A DNA stretch of 64,000 bases from Archegozetes longisetosus. Lineage: Eukaryota > Arthropoda > Arachnida > Sarcoptiformes > Trhypochthoniidae. The stretch is taken from assembly GCA_018873245.2 (NCBI GenBank), contig JAEMBT020000008.1, positions 12,443,172-12,507,171 on the forward strand, read 5' to 3'. A program made the position numbers and the translations under genes. Shown piece after piece: positions 1 to 12,350 of this stretch (the stretch's first letter is position 1; the number at the start of each line of letters is the position of its first letter). The notes under the pieces are model-generated. The model did no database searches. It saw nothing but the letters and a program-made list of their open reading frames with translations, and was not told the origin of the DNA.

Positions 1-884
1 GACTTGAAGGGATCGATAGGCACACACCCTAACACATATTTTCATTCGATATTAAATTAAGAGTCTCACTCTTCAGGTAAAAATTTCAACTTTGAATATA
101 ATCGATAAAGATTCTGAAAAAGAATCAAAAACTGTATGTGTTTGCCAAACGATTGCGAAACTTAAACTAGGCTCAAATCTTGAAAGCAAGCGAAATGATC
201 GTAAAATTGATGAAAAAACTTCATTTTTATATGTTACTTATGTAAACAGATAATTATTATATCCGCATCAATTTTAAACATACTGCACAAATAGATAGCT
301 GAAAAACATATTTTAGTTGCTGAATATTAGTTGTAAAGTACACTCGATAACTTAATAATTGTTGATAGCAACCAGAAATGATGTGCTGTGATTGCATGCT
401 TTCTATCAGATCATAATATAGAGAACATTCAGAAGCTTATAGCATATTCAATATAGCAATTAAATCAAACTGCAAGTCAATTTTGGCAACAATTTGATGT
501 GCATTACGAGGAAGTCAAGATAGAAAAAGTTTTTTCTCACTACCGTCGTGGGTTACTAAGTTTTCAAACGTACTGTTCATTGAAATGTTGCGACAAGCGC
601 ATGAATTTTAGTTTTATTTGTTACACTGTATCATATTTATGGGTCACGCACAAATTCGGTAGTTTCTCAAAATTTCAAACACTTTTATTGAGCTGCTTCT
701 CAGGTTTGATTCTATTTGACAACACTTGACAAGGCTTTAGGGCGTAAGTAATTGAATTAATGTTTTGTCTATAATGTGTAACATGGGATAATTCTATGTT
801 TATCAACGTGTCTGTCAACTCTTATTTATTTTTGCTCAAACATTTCAGTAAAGAGTCATAATTGAGTCAATTTAGTAGCGATTT
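1..884. other. No gene recognised (left edge)
   Basis: AT-rich sequence. A stop-to-stop reading frame at about 56-252 (+) follows an acceptor-like pyrimidine-AG at 71-76 and looks slightly coding-like. It has no recognisable domain and no polyadenylation signal close behind its stop. It could be the last exon of a gene to the left of the window, but I cannot support that. Confidence 0.4.
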
Positions 885-1025
885 CCGGAAAAATGTCCGA
901 AAAAATGTCCGAAAAAATGTCCGGAAAAATGTCTGGAAAAATGTCTGAAAAAATGTCCGGAAAAATGTCCGAAAAAATGTCTGGAAAAATGTCCGGAAAA
1001 ATGTCCGGAAAAATGTCCGAAACAA
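885..1025. repeat. 12-bp minisatellite, about 11-12 copies
   Basis: Tandem copies of a 12-base unit close to GTCCGAAAAAAT, varying mainly at C/T and G/A positions. The period is a multiple of three, so the minus strand reads as a repeated Phe-Phe-Arg/Gln-Thr peptide. That open frame follows from the repeat and is not evidence of a gene. Confidence 0.9.
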
Positions 1026-4000
1026 TCCTACTGTAAGTTGTTTAACGTGAAATTTGAATTCTATTTTACTACAATGTATTAGAAAACTAACTTCTACTTT
1101 ATTAACAAGTTTAAAATAATAGAAATGAAATAAATATGAAACCAATTCGATTGTTATATTATTTTCTGAAAGCTAAATCTCCATAAAAATGTCAAGTTTA
1201 TGATCAATGAAAATGCAATCTATTAAATATTAATGAAGAGATTTTATCCCCTTTTAGTTGGAATGGATTCAAGTTTATTCGACGTACTAAGAGAGACAAA
1301 CAAAAATAATGTAGTTATTAATCAGCTTTAAAACATTTGCACAAAACCAAAAAATAAAATCAGTTATTCACTAACTGATGAGTAAACAGATTAATTAAAT
1401 TCAATTTCAAACCCAAGTCAAGTCATTCCATTTAAGGTTTGATTAATGTTCGGCAACTCACACAATCAAAGTTCAAAATACGAAGTATTTTATCCATACT
1501 AGTCACTAGATTTCCCTCTCATTATTCAAATAATTCAATAGAGCTCTCATGAACTTGAATCCTAAATATTTCCTGATATCCCATTCATTCAAATTTCATA
1601 AACAACAGGTGTGGTCAAAAGGGTGACAATTTTTTAATTTTCAATTTAGAAGTTAACTGAGATAAATGAATTGAGTTTACACAATTAAGCGATCAGTTAC
1701 CACAGACCAAAATCAAATTTGTAAGTAATACGGAGCAACTGAAATAACTGTTCTATGGATTTAGGCCTTTGGTAACTATAAGTTAGCACTTTTTAGCTAA
1801 AACTTATTCAGCTGATCGAAAATTTGTTTAAGTCAATAGAACTGTACTCACACACGCCTCTTCTCGAAGTAACCCCTAAACCTCTATGTGATGCCAAGGA
1901 AAAGTTTTATGAGATTTGAATCTTGAAAAAATATCAAATTTGGCTCTGACCTGAGATGTTTTCGGATCAATTCAAATTAGATAACTCTAAAATTTTTGCC
2001 GATGATGGTTCGATAAGTGAGCCTAAAAATGATGCATCATAATAAGTAATAATGAAGTCTATCTTTAAAAAATAACTCAAACTTTTCCGCTGTTGGGATA
2101 CAAGTGAAATTTGGATAGAAATACAAAGAGTTAAAAATTAGGAAATAAATGAAAAGTTTTAACTAATAAGATTGAGTAAAAGTTAGTTTTAAAATAGAAA
2201 TCAAATAAAATATTTTAACTAAAATATCAATTAAAGAAATATGATCCAAGAATTTAATCTTTATTTGAAAATTCAAGGCTCTTTTGCACGTATGCGACGA
2301 GTGTTTTATTAATAGTGAAATGAGTGATTAAAATTGAATTTCTGTTTACTTTGGATAGAAGCGTACATGAAATATATTTAAATTAATTTGATTTGAATTT
2401 GAGATACAAAGTATAGTGGAAAAGGGTTTGTTGCAGGAAAAGCCTTCAAGTTTATAAGTGTCTACTGTTGTAAGGTTTTGGTTAATTTGCGAGTACTTTT
2501 ACATTTGCAAAAAAACTCATCCTTGGTATCCGCTAAAGACTAGACGTTTAATGTCAATAATGGCATTGAAATTATTTTCATATATCGTTAGATATGGTAA
2601 GACTATTAGAAATCAAACCACACTTTCATCTATCCATAACAGGTTTAAACTTTGTTGAAAAACAAAAATAAAAATCTCCAATTAACTAAATTCTTTTGCA
2701 TATGCTCAATAATTTATGTTTAGTTTATTGCTTTACGAAATACGTAAAGATTTGTTCATTTTCTAGGAAATAGCAGTTCCTTCAATGTTCGAGATTTTAA
2801 TCTAAAAACAAATTACTCCAATCATAGGTTCGATCTTTTAACGCGACTAATCCTATGACAACATACTTGATTTAACATACTTAATTTAATATCATTTCTG
2901 TCTTCCAGCAATAAGCCATATTAAACATTTAAATCCAAGTACTTATTTAAATGAATAAAAGCAAAAGTTTGGCATAAGATTGTAAGTATCTTTTGAAGGA
3001 CATCTAACTTACGAAGCGCTCTGTGTTGAGGGACATTTCCGGGATCAATATTAAGATAACTATTATATATTATCATCATTAGGAATATCAAATTTGAATT
3101 GATTGAGCTACAATTGTAAAATGTGGTTAATATAATTATTGCTTTGCTTTGGAAAATTTTAACTATAGATTATAAGAAAAGTTGAATAACATCTGGAATA
3201 ATTCTTTTTCAACAATAGTCATTAGAAAGAGATGAAAGTTTCAATAAATTTGTTTTTAATATTTAAGTTTTTATTGCCTCGCAGGGGTTCGTCCATTAAG
3301 TGCTTTGCGCGGCTTGAGAACCCTCAAATCAACTCTCTAACTCAAATCTGTCACTAACTTGACTCAAAAATTATGCTTTTTTAATGTGAAGTTTTCTTAA
3401 CTTGCTGTAATTACTGAAAAATAAAGTAAAAATACTAAGTAATCACAATTTAAAACTATAACATAGTAGGCTCTAATCGGAAAGTATATGCTCAAAAAAA
3501 TATGTGGCGAGTGTACCCCACTCGGAGTTCCTGGCTTCGCCACTATTGCTCTGCTCAAATAATTGTTCACGAACTGAAAGGGTTACTCAGATATTCTAGT
3601 CATATTTCAACATTGACTTAAATGTTTGACTAGCTCTAAGTTACGAACCTTTCCCTACTTCATACAAATTACAGAAACTTATATATAATATGAAAGATGC
3701 GTTTCTCCTCGTCAGCCTTGCAGTAAATGAGCTAGAATTGAGAAAAGCATAATTTTATTTGAATTTACAATTGCAGACACATAAATCACGGAGTGGATGA
3801 CCGATAAATATGATTAAAACTGATGATGTTTATTCTAGAAGAAATATCCTTACTGACTTTTCTATTTTGAACGTTCGATGAACAGGCATGCTAACGATGT
3901 CTCGAATTTCATCAAATTTAACGCTCATGTGTAAACATTATTGAGTGATACTGTCATAAAGTGTATCCTAAATAAAAATTGTTGATTTTTTCATAAGAGA

Positions 4001-5649
4001 GAAAAGTATCTAATTTATAGCAGAAAACATTATGCACTATCAAGTTTTGTGCTCAAAGTTTACTAAATTTGATCCTCGCCTAAAGATCCATAGTTTTTGT
4101 TTAGTTTGATCGGTAATTTACTGGTAGCTTTTATGTCGAATCCAGACACCGATTTTGCAGTTTTGTTTGTACTACAGGTTTAATCTGGATTATGACATCC
4201 AGTCTAAGGATCGATCATAGATAGAATAGCAATTCAAATGATCTATTAGTAACAAGAATAATTTCAAACTATTTCCCTATCTCTCTAAAAAATTAATTTT
4301 CACTTCCTCTATCAACAGACATGATTGAGTAATCATTTTTGAATCAGGTGTTAAAATTATTATAGTGTGGTCTGAAGTGTCAATGAAGAAACAAGTTTTT
4401 AATATTTTACTTCAAAAAAAGTCTTAAGTGATTTAAGTAATTGATCAAAATATTGGCCAGCGTTAGACTTTGAAATCTAATCTACTCAGGGATTTAGACA
4501 TTTTTGCTGACTTATTTTCTGAAATTTTTAATGAATAGCGGCCTCAAAAATTCTTAGCTCTCTGTGGAAAATATCACTATTACGAGAAGTATGATATGTT
4601 CGCACTTGAAATAATATTAGCATTCATAATTTGAATTTCATGATATTAGCTAATATAATTTCATGCTCATAAATTTATTCTTAAGCTGTCATTTTATCAA
4701 AGTTTCCTAATTTATTCCAAGTCTTAAATAATATTTTGAATCCAAAATTTTCAAGTTATTTATTCTGATTCAAACTTATTTTGACTTTTTAATGAAAATA
4801 ATTTCAAAATGATTCATTTTTACAACTGTTGGTGATATTTTGTTTGGTTAATCATACAATTAAGCGAGTTTTAAATGAATTGAATTTTAATTCGCATACA
4901 TTTACTGCTGGCATGTCTCTGCAATTAAGTATTTTATAAAATAAAAGTAGTTTTACGCAAATTGAAATGAGTGTGTATAAAAAATTTCACTTAGCTGCAA
5001 TCGACATATTTTTAGATACCTATCTCTTCCTCAATCATTGCAAACTTTTATGAACTGAAATTGTCGTAAAGCTATTTATTGAATGCTACGTGAAAACCCA
5101 TTCAAATGAAAATAACTTTTATAAAACTTTTTTTAATATAGTTTTCTACCACATACTTAATTGAATTTTATCACACTTACTGATATTAGTATTAAGTGTT
5201 GCTAAACATGTTTGAGATTCAAGAACTTTTTACATATTTCTGATTAAAAAATTCCTTTATTAAGTCTAATTAACCCTAAAGTTGAGTGACTTTACAAGTA
5301 GAGCTGTTTCTCAATTAAGTCAGTCATTCTAACACCTCGTCAGGCAGTCTATAAAATCTTTAATTATTGTCATTATATGTGTAAATGTAGGAAAATTTTA
5401 GAGCTTTCAAAACAACATTATTAATCATACTAGACATCTAAACATGAATGTTCACGAGGAATGTGTTCGGACAAATGTAAGATCTTGAAATTTTAGAAAT
5501 CAATTCTTAACTATTAAATAGACAAAATGTAAAGCAACTTTTTTTTTATTTTATAAATAAATCAATTAAACTTGGTTTTCATCATTTCACATCAAAGCTA
5601 AAGCCGTTTTCTCAAAATTGGTTTCAAAGTTTGCTGAGAGTTAGATTTC

Positions 5650-5718
5650 AAGTATACTAAAAATCTTAGTCTGTTTACGGAAAAGTATACTAAAAATCTT
5701 AGTCTGTTTACGGAAAAG
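5650..5718. repeat. 33-bp tandem duplication (two copies)
   Basis: A unit beginning AAGTATACTAAAAATCTTAG is present twice in direct succession with period 33 and no differences seen. The identity suggests a recent slippage duplication. Confidence 0.9.
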
Positions 5719-6823
5719 TTGGCTAAAGTCTATACCACTGTGTCTTAACTTATAATGTCTGCAAATTGAAATCATTAGTTTATATGACAGAATGGAATAA
5801 AAATACATCGGATTCACTTTTCTACTACTCTGTATACAAATATTGAGAGAATCAGTTTCTCAGTCATACTTCAATCGAAACTAATGGACTGAAAAAAGAT
5901 GTGTAATAAAATAGAAATAGAAAATGCAAAGCTTTCTAAAATATGAATTGACAATTTAGTATTTGAACAAATTGTGATTGGGTTCTATTTCTCAGTCTTA
6001 ATGTTTAGATTGCACACTTTATTTCGTGAGTCTTTTCAATATGTATTTATGCATTTTTATGCATTTTTCGAATAAGCATTTCTATTAATAACTTTTATAT
6101 ATGATATGCTAGCATTCAAGCAGCTTATTCTTTAGTACTTTACCCAAAATTTATGATTTTTCAGCCCATATATTCATAATAACGAATGTTTACCAAATAG
6201 AAAGTTGTAGTTCTCATAGCACAAAAACTTTTCATTTATCCCGAAATAATAGTTTTAATGATAAATAGTTAAAAATAGTTTTTGTTGGCTTATCCCATGC
6301 AAAAAGTCAATAAACAAATGTGCGAACAGTTAGAGAAGAATAATTAGTAAACTGTGAGAAGTTGATGATTTATATTTTTAACATTCAAATCAAAGGTGTT
6401 CGACAAACGAGTATAAGTTATACGCGCAATAATTCTCACAACAAACCACATAACTAGAGATTTATTTGAGTAAATCTCAAAACGTTTCTCATTGAAAGCA
6501 ACTGTTATGTACTTTAAAATAACATAATATGAATAGTATTTAAATAAAAGTTTTTTACCGGTTTGGCTATATTTTTATCAGTAGTAAAGTTAAAGATTAA
6601 TAATAATTATTTATCCTTCCTTCAAAGTGCTCTTACCAGTCGAAGGTCTCATTAATATTTAATGCATTTTCTTGTTTTTTATTTGAAACATTGTATACGT
6701 TGTATGCAATCTCTTTTCGCTTCAAAGCCAGTTCTTTCATTAGTATCTCTCATACTATTTACATTAAGACGACACAAACCACACTTTTCCCGAGCAACCG
6801 ACGAATAAAACTTTATTTTTTAT

Positions 6824-6825
<2 letters not shown>

Positions 6826-6873
<48 letters not shown>

Positions 6874-6886
6874 CTCTCCTCTCTCA
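6826..6886. repeat. (CT)n microsatellite
   Basis: Nearly pure CT dinucleotide run of about 60 bases with two interruptions (CCT) at its 3' end. It makes the apparent Leu-Ser-rich open frame spanning it meaningless. Confidence 0.97.
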
Positions 6887-7164
6887 ACTCCTTTTCAACA
6901 CTAGTGGTCTGTCTTGTAAGGTCTAGATTTCCGGATAAAACATAAACTTCGATTCTGTTCAAGTTGCTTCTTATCTAAAGTTCTCATTAGATATTCTCAT
7001 GTGACAATTGCATTTTAGAGCTTTGTGTTTAGATTTCAAGACTGATTGCTCTTGGAGTTGAACTTGTTTTATAAACTATTATTAAGTAGTAAAAAATCAA
7101 CTCTAAGTACTTGAATAGCAAAATCGATATTGGGTTATCATTTTGATCAGTCAAGTCTAGTTAA

Positions 7165-7359
7165 CAGTACTGAAAGCCAACATAATATAGTGAACTTGGA
7201 TACAGTAAACTTCCTTATAGTGAATCATTATTATAATAGAAGCAGTAGCTTTTTCCGACACACATCAACTAATGATAAATAACTTTTTTATAGTGAAACA
7301 AATTTATAGTCCGTGCTAATTATGGTTTCTTGCCGATTCAATATACCGATCTACTACTG
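7165..7359. mobile_element. Possible pogo/Tigger-like MITE remnant
   Basis: The stretch begins CAGTACTG and ends CTACTACTG followed by TA, so the ends are roughly inverted (CAGTA.T). Inside are repeated TATAGTGAA-like phrases at 7187-7195 and 7291-7299 and further variants, the kind of sequence found in ends of pogo/Tigger and jerky-type elements. The match is imperfect and the left TA target base pair is not clean, so this is a weak call. Confidence 0.3.
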
Positions 7360-10300
7360 TATTGATTCTTAAAATTGACAGCAAATTTCAATTTTTAGTT
7401 CACGAGCAAAGTACTAATTAGTGCTTTATGAATATATGCTAATTGACTTATGAACAGCATTCTCTATTCATTATGAATGAGTTGTGCAAATCACAACCGT
7501 AGTACGAACTACGATTTATGAGGCATATTTTTTTCATCCACTCATTTAGGCTTTTGGAAAATTTCAATTACTTGAAACTGGGGTTTCGGTTCAAGAGAAT
7601 ATGGGTCGCTATCCCTGTGAGTCAGATTCAAAGAATAAAAACAAAAAAGGGTTAAGTCGTGTATAAAAAAATGTTACTTTTGATAGTAATAATTGATAGC
7701 ATTCAAGGGTAATGTTAGGCGACAACGCTTCAAGTAATACCACGGAACGGATTCTAATGGACAAATTTCATCTTAATTTCTAGTCTACCTTTTCGATTTA
7801 TTCCTAAAAATTGATAAATTATAACTAAATTATTTATAGAAAATAATTATTTTTATATTAATTTTTCAGTTCATAAACAAGTACAGAATTTTAAGGTTTT
7901 TTCCAGAGTGAAAGCTTGGCTCCTATTCGCTCCTTTTCGATGACTTATGGACTTTTGTGAATTGAAAAATCCCTTGTAAAATAGGATATAATGTACATGA
8001 TTACATTGACAAGGCTTTCAACAAAAGTTGTAGTGACAGAGTACATGTTTAGAAAAAGTTAAATAAAAATAAGAACTCGAAGCAAAGTATGAGGAACTTC
8101 AACTGTAAAATAACACTCTACGAAAGTCATAAGAATCTCATGTCATCAGCTGATTCTCACTCCAATCAGATAGACTTATACTCATAGCTCTTTTAACTGT
8201 CATATGATTTTCAAACTTAAAGTTACGCAAACGCAACAATTTTGAAAAAATCAAAATTCATATTCAGGACTTGTAGTTGAGGGCATGAGTATTTTAAAAA
8301 ATAGTTACATAAATGTAAATCTGAAAGTCAAATGACGTAGAATGTATTAGTATTGAATCCTTCTATTTTTTATCTGGTGGATTCTGTGATTAATTTGTGA
8401 CAGAAATGTATAAAGTAGGGTTCGACTACTGATCAATCAAACTTTTTTTTAACAAAGCCTCTCACTGCTTTAAGGCATAGACGCTCAACGGTAGTTTAAC
8501 TAACGGTCCAAACCCTAAAGCAGATCACATTATAATTGACGGACTATGCTTCGGTCTATGATTGATGTGAACTTGAATATTAAAGAGCAATATAGTTACC
8601 ACAACGATGTTCTTCTATGCCTAGCGTGATATTTGCCATATCTAGTCTAACTAAGTATACTGCCATTGCCATTGGTATAACTAAATTTAGTTAGGTAAGG
8701 GATAGCTAACGTAGCTCGCTAGAAATAGGAAGTCATTGTTGTCGTAACGACATTGCTTGCTAATACTCAAACTCTACGTTAGCTATAAATCGAAGTATAA
8801 CCAAAATATGGTCACTTTTAGTTTACTGTATACATCACGAAAAGAGTATTTAATTCTCAATCTTTATAAATATAATAAGAATTGTAATTTCTCCTATTAG
8901 TCATATGGTATAGTGTATCTGAAAGTCTAAGATCTTGTTGAATCGGGCCAAGTCTGATCCCACAAGGCATAGGAAAGTAGCACATCCTGTCTTAACTTGA
9001 GTTCAGTGTCTATTTGACCAGTGTGAGTATCGTTTTACATTGGGATCAATCACTTGAAAAGTCGAATTGATTTATTGAACTTGAAAAAGAATGAAAATCA
9101 ATTCTAAATTATATTTAGTATAAATATCGTAATGACCTAGTTGTCGTTAATAATATCTAATAAGTTGTTTTTCATAATTGTGTCATAATAAATAAGCATT
9201 GAGATGATGTAAGTCTTTAGGATTATCGATTTTCATATGGTCCTCATAATAATTGCTTCCTTAAACTCAAGTTTAATCGTATAAACTTTACTAACTCGAC
9301 CTCCAATTAACATTTTAGCATTATCTACAGACTAGATTGTACTTTTAAGGTCGAACTATCATTTTGAATTATGCGATTTAAGCACCTTTCATTTGAACAA
9401 TGATTCTGTTGATTAGCTCAAAATGAACATCGCTGTTAACTTTACAAAATTAGTCCTAGACATATCGTTGCGAAGCAGGGGGTGAATCAATTCATTTTAA
9501 GGCTCACATTTTCTCATAGAGTCCATTGTCATTTTTTTCGAAAATTATTTTCAATACTTTTTAGTCGGAATTAAGAAATAATATCCTGGGAATAGATGAG
9601 CTCTTCATAGACCTTTGATTTTTATCTCGTAACCTCGATTAAATTCAAGAATGTTTTACTCAAAACAACCCAGCCAGGATTTTTAGTCTGAAAGATCTGT
9701 AATGAGGCAAATCAACGTTTGAAAATCTGTTGACTTTTCAAATCTTTGATTAATGTTTAATAACAAATCGATTGATACGTCAAAACAAATACAGTAATAA
9801 AGATTTTTGTGATATTTTATTTTTATTGCAAACTTATGCATATTTTATATGAAGTCAATTTCTGGAAGCTATGGTCTCCTCCGTTGGCTACGGCTGTGCT
9901 CAAGGTTCTATATGAAAATATTTTTCTTACATACACAGAATCAGTAGTCGCAAGGAAATAGCTATCTCATTTAACATTAAGTTATGAAAATTTTTCCAAA
10001 GCAAATTTTCCACTGAATAAACAGTTTTTTCAGGAGCAAATTTTAAAACTATATTTGTATCAAAAGATATTTGTGTCAAAATTTAATAAAGAGTGGTCTT
10101 CATTGTTAATTATAATTTTAGTTAAAAATTTTTCCACGAGTTCGTGTTCAAGTACGGAACTTGACAGAACATCAACACAGACTATAATCTTATAGCATAA
10201 ATTACTTTTAATGCTTTGTCAATTTATGTCTGTAAATAAGCCATTCAAATGTGTGCAAATTGTCTGCATGCATATTGTTCAATTACACATGTTAGTGACG

Positions 10301-12350
10301 AGACTTCAATTGTTTTTTATTATGCGCTTTTCAGTACTGTTATTGAAAGTTTAGGACATGTTTTTTAGTTTTGCTTTCTGTGAGTCCTTGTAAGGCGTCT
10401 CTAACGAAACTATAGTTAAATTTAGAAAATAAGTCATCCAAACGAGTTAACGATGACTTAATTTTAAAGTTTTCAGATAACGCAAATATTCTAATTTTTT
10501 ATGAGTTAGTTTTCTTTATCACGAGGACTTTAGACTTTGTAGGAAGACAATTTAGCCTTTCAATCAAATCTGCTAATGAGTTGAAAAAATTGAAACTCAC
10601 TTCTTTCAAGCAAGTCTGCTTCAATTCAAATGAAAGTATTCATATAAGTTGCTCTGAGCCACTAATGATCAATATAAACGTTGTTTAAGGCGAGCTTTTA
10701 TTGTATTTATGGCAATGAAAATTTGTCTTAGATTGAGCTTAGAATCAGTGTTTTCTATGACTGTCTTGTCTTTAAGCATATTATTATCAGCATATATTTA
10801 ATAATAGGTTAGTTTTCATGTTTGAATTTTGCTTCTGAGCTCATAGAATAAAATAATTCTTACTCACGAAACTACAAACAAGTTTAGTATTGACTGTTTC
10901 GACAGTCATTAAAAGGTATATTTTAAGGTAGGTTAATTTTAACGCCAAATCAACAGAACAATAAATTGCAAATATTCCAAACCATAAGCTTAGATACGAT
11001 TCTTGTTTATGTTTCTAAAAGTTCGGAAAGATAAATTCTTGTTCATCTATAATTATGATTATGTAAATTTCTAATAACGCCAACTTTTAGTTTATTCAGA
11101 GTGATTTGCAATCATATCTTTAAAAGAGAGATAAAGCAGTAGACCTAATTATAAGTAGTGGTGAGGTCAGAAAATTTCGAGTCAATGCATATATTGTATT
11201 CATTTTGATTAAGTATATACTTTCCCCTTAAAACCTACTGTCTTATAGTTTTAAACTTCAATTATAATCTATTTTTACATTGTTTTCTAGCAATTATTAC
11301 AAAAATTTAACAAAATTTTGCACAACTTTTTACATGAAGTTAACGAAACAATTGGATTGGAGTTCGTGTTGACCCTTGACCCTTACTGGTTTCGCTGCTG
11401 ATTATAAGCGGCTGCAAAAAAAGCCATACATAAGATTTCTTATCGCTAGAAAACACGAGTTTGCATTTGGCAATAGTCGTGAATCTTGAACAGAGTACTT
11501 ATTAGAATATTTGTTGCTTATTTCAAATACATTATTACTAATCTATGAGACAATGATCTCTTTGTTTAAAAGTTAAATTAACATTCACTCAAATATATTT
11601 GTTCGATAAGCTCCTTAGCCATGATTTATATGACTGAAAGCATTTTAAACCTTACTTACAGTCTGTAAATAAAGTCTATCGAAACTTATATATGAGACGT
11701 AATATAAATGTTAATTTAAGAGTTGATTAACTAAACTATTTTAATGGATTACTCTTTTGTTTTTGGAAGTTTTAGCTACACATTTACTTGCCTTAAAACT
11801 CTTATTTAGAATTTTTTTCTAAGTTTCAATATTACCTGAAATTCCTGATTTCGGACTTCCAATCACCGTAAGAGTTAACCAATTGGTTACAAACTATAAA
11901 AGTTTTACAATTTAACACACAATAGTATTTGTTTTAATGAAAACCACTTTCATATTAAGAAAAATGATTCCGGTAAACCTGCAGAACAATTTAGCTCAGT
12001 ATTAAACATGTGGTGAGATGACATCAATGATAATTAAACATCTTTTCGAAAGGTGTAATTGTAGTAAATTGCATTACAATCGTTCGTTATAGGCTTCGTT
12101 GTATGTATATTATGGGTGAATGCTGTCAATCAATGGGTTTTCAAAGCTAAACTAGATTCCATTTTTCAATATCCATCATTTTGAAATATTTTAGGTAAAA
12201 ACTTTCATTTTCATTCAAAGCCTTTAGTTTCAAAAACAGTTATATTTTATAAAATATTGTAACTTTTAATAACAGTCTTCATTTACAGTTACTTTAGAAA
12301 AATATTGATAAAACATAATTTATATGACAGGATATAGTACAAAACTGATT

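Larger units (their letters stand above)
1026..12350. other. Long gene-free stretch with simple and inverted repeats
   Basis: About 11 kb of AT-rich DNA in which I recognise no coding exon, tRNA or rRNA on either strand. It holds a 33-bp tandem duplication (5650-5718), a CT microsatellite (6826-6886), a possible pogo-like remnant (7165-7359) and a small perfect hairpin with 13-bp arms (8702-8714 against 8774-8786). Slightly GC-richer scraps near 3280-3560 and 8450-8790 may be old repeats. It may be intergenic or belong to a long intron or regulatory domain; sequence alone does not decide. Confidence 0.5.

Noticed and set aside
56-252. Mildly coding-like plus-strand frame that could be a terminal exon
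   Set aside because: Too short, no recognised domain, no polyadenylation signal near its stop; cannot be supported inside the window.
867-1145. 92-codon minus-strand frame rich in Phe-Arg-Thr
   Set aside because: Produced by the 12-bp minisatellite; no start context, no domain.
2825-2850. tRNA T-arm-like GGTTCGATC
   Set aside because: No matching acceptor, D or anticodon arms around it; no tRNA gene was recognised anywhere in the window.
6691-6945. 84-codon frame with Leu-Ser repeats
   Set aside because: Artefact of the CT microsatellite.
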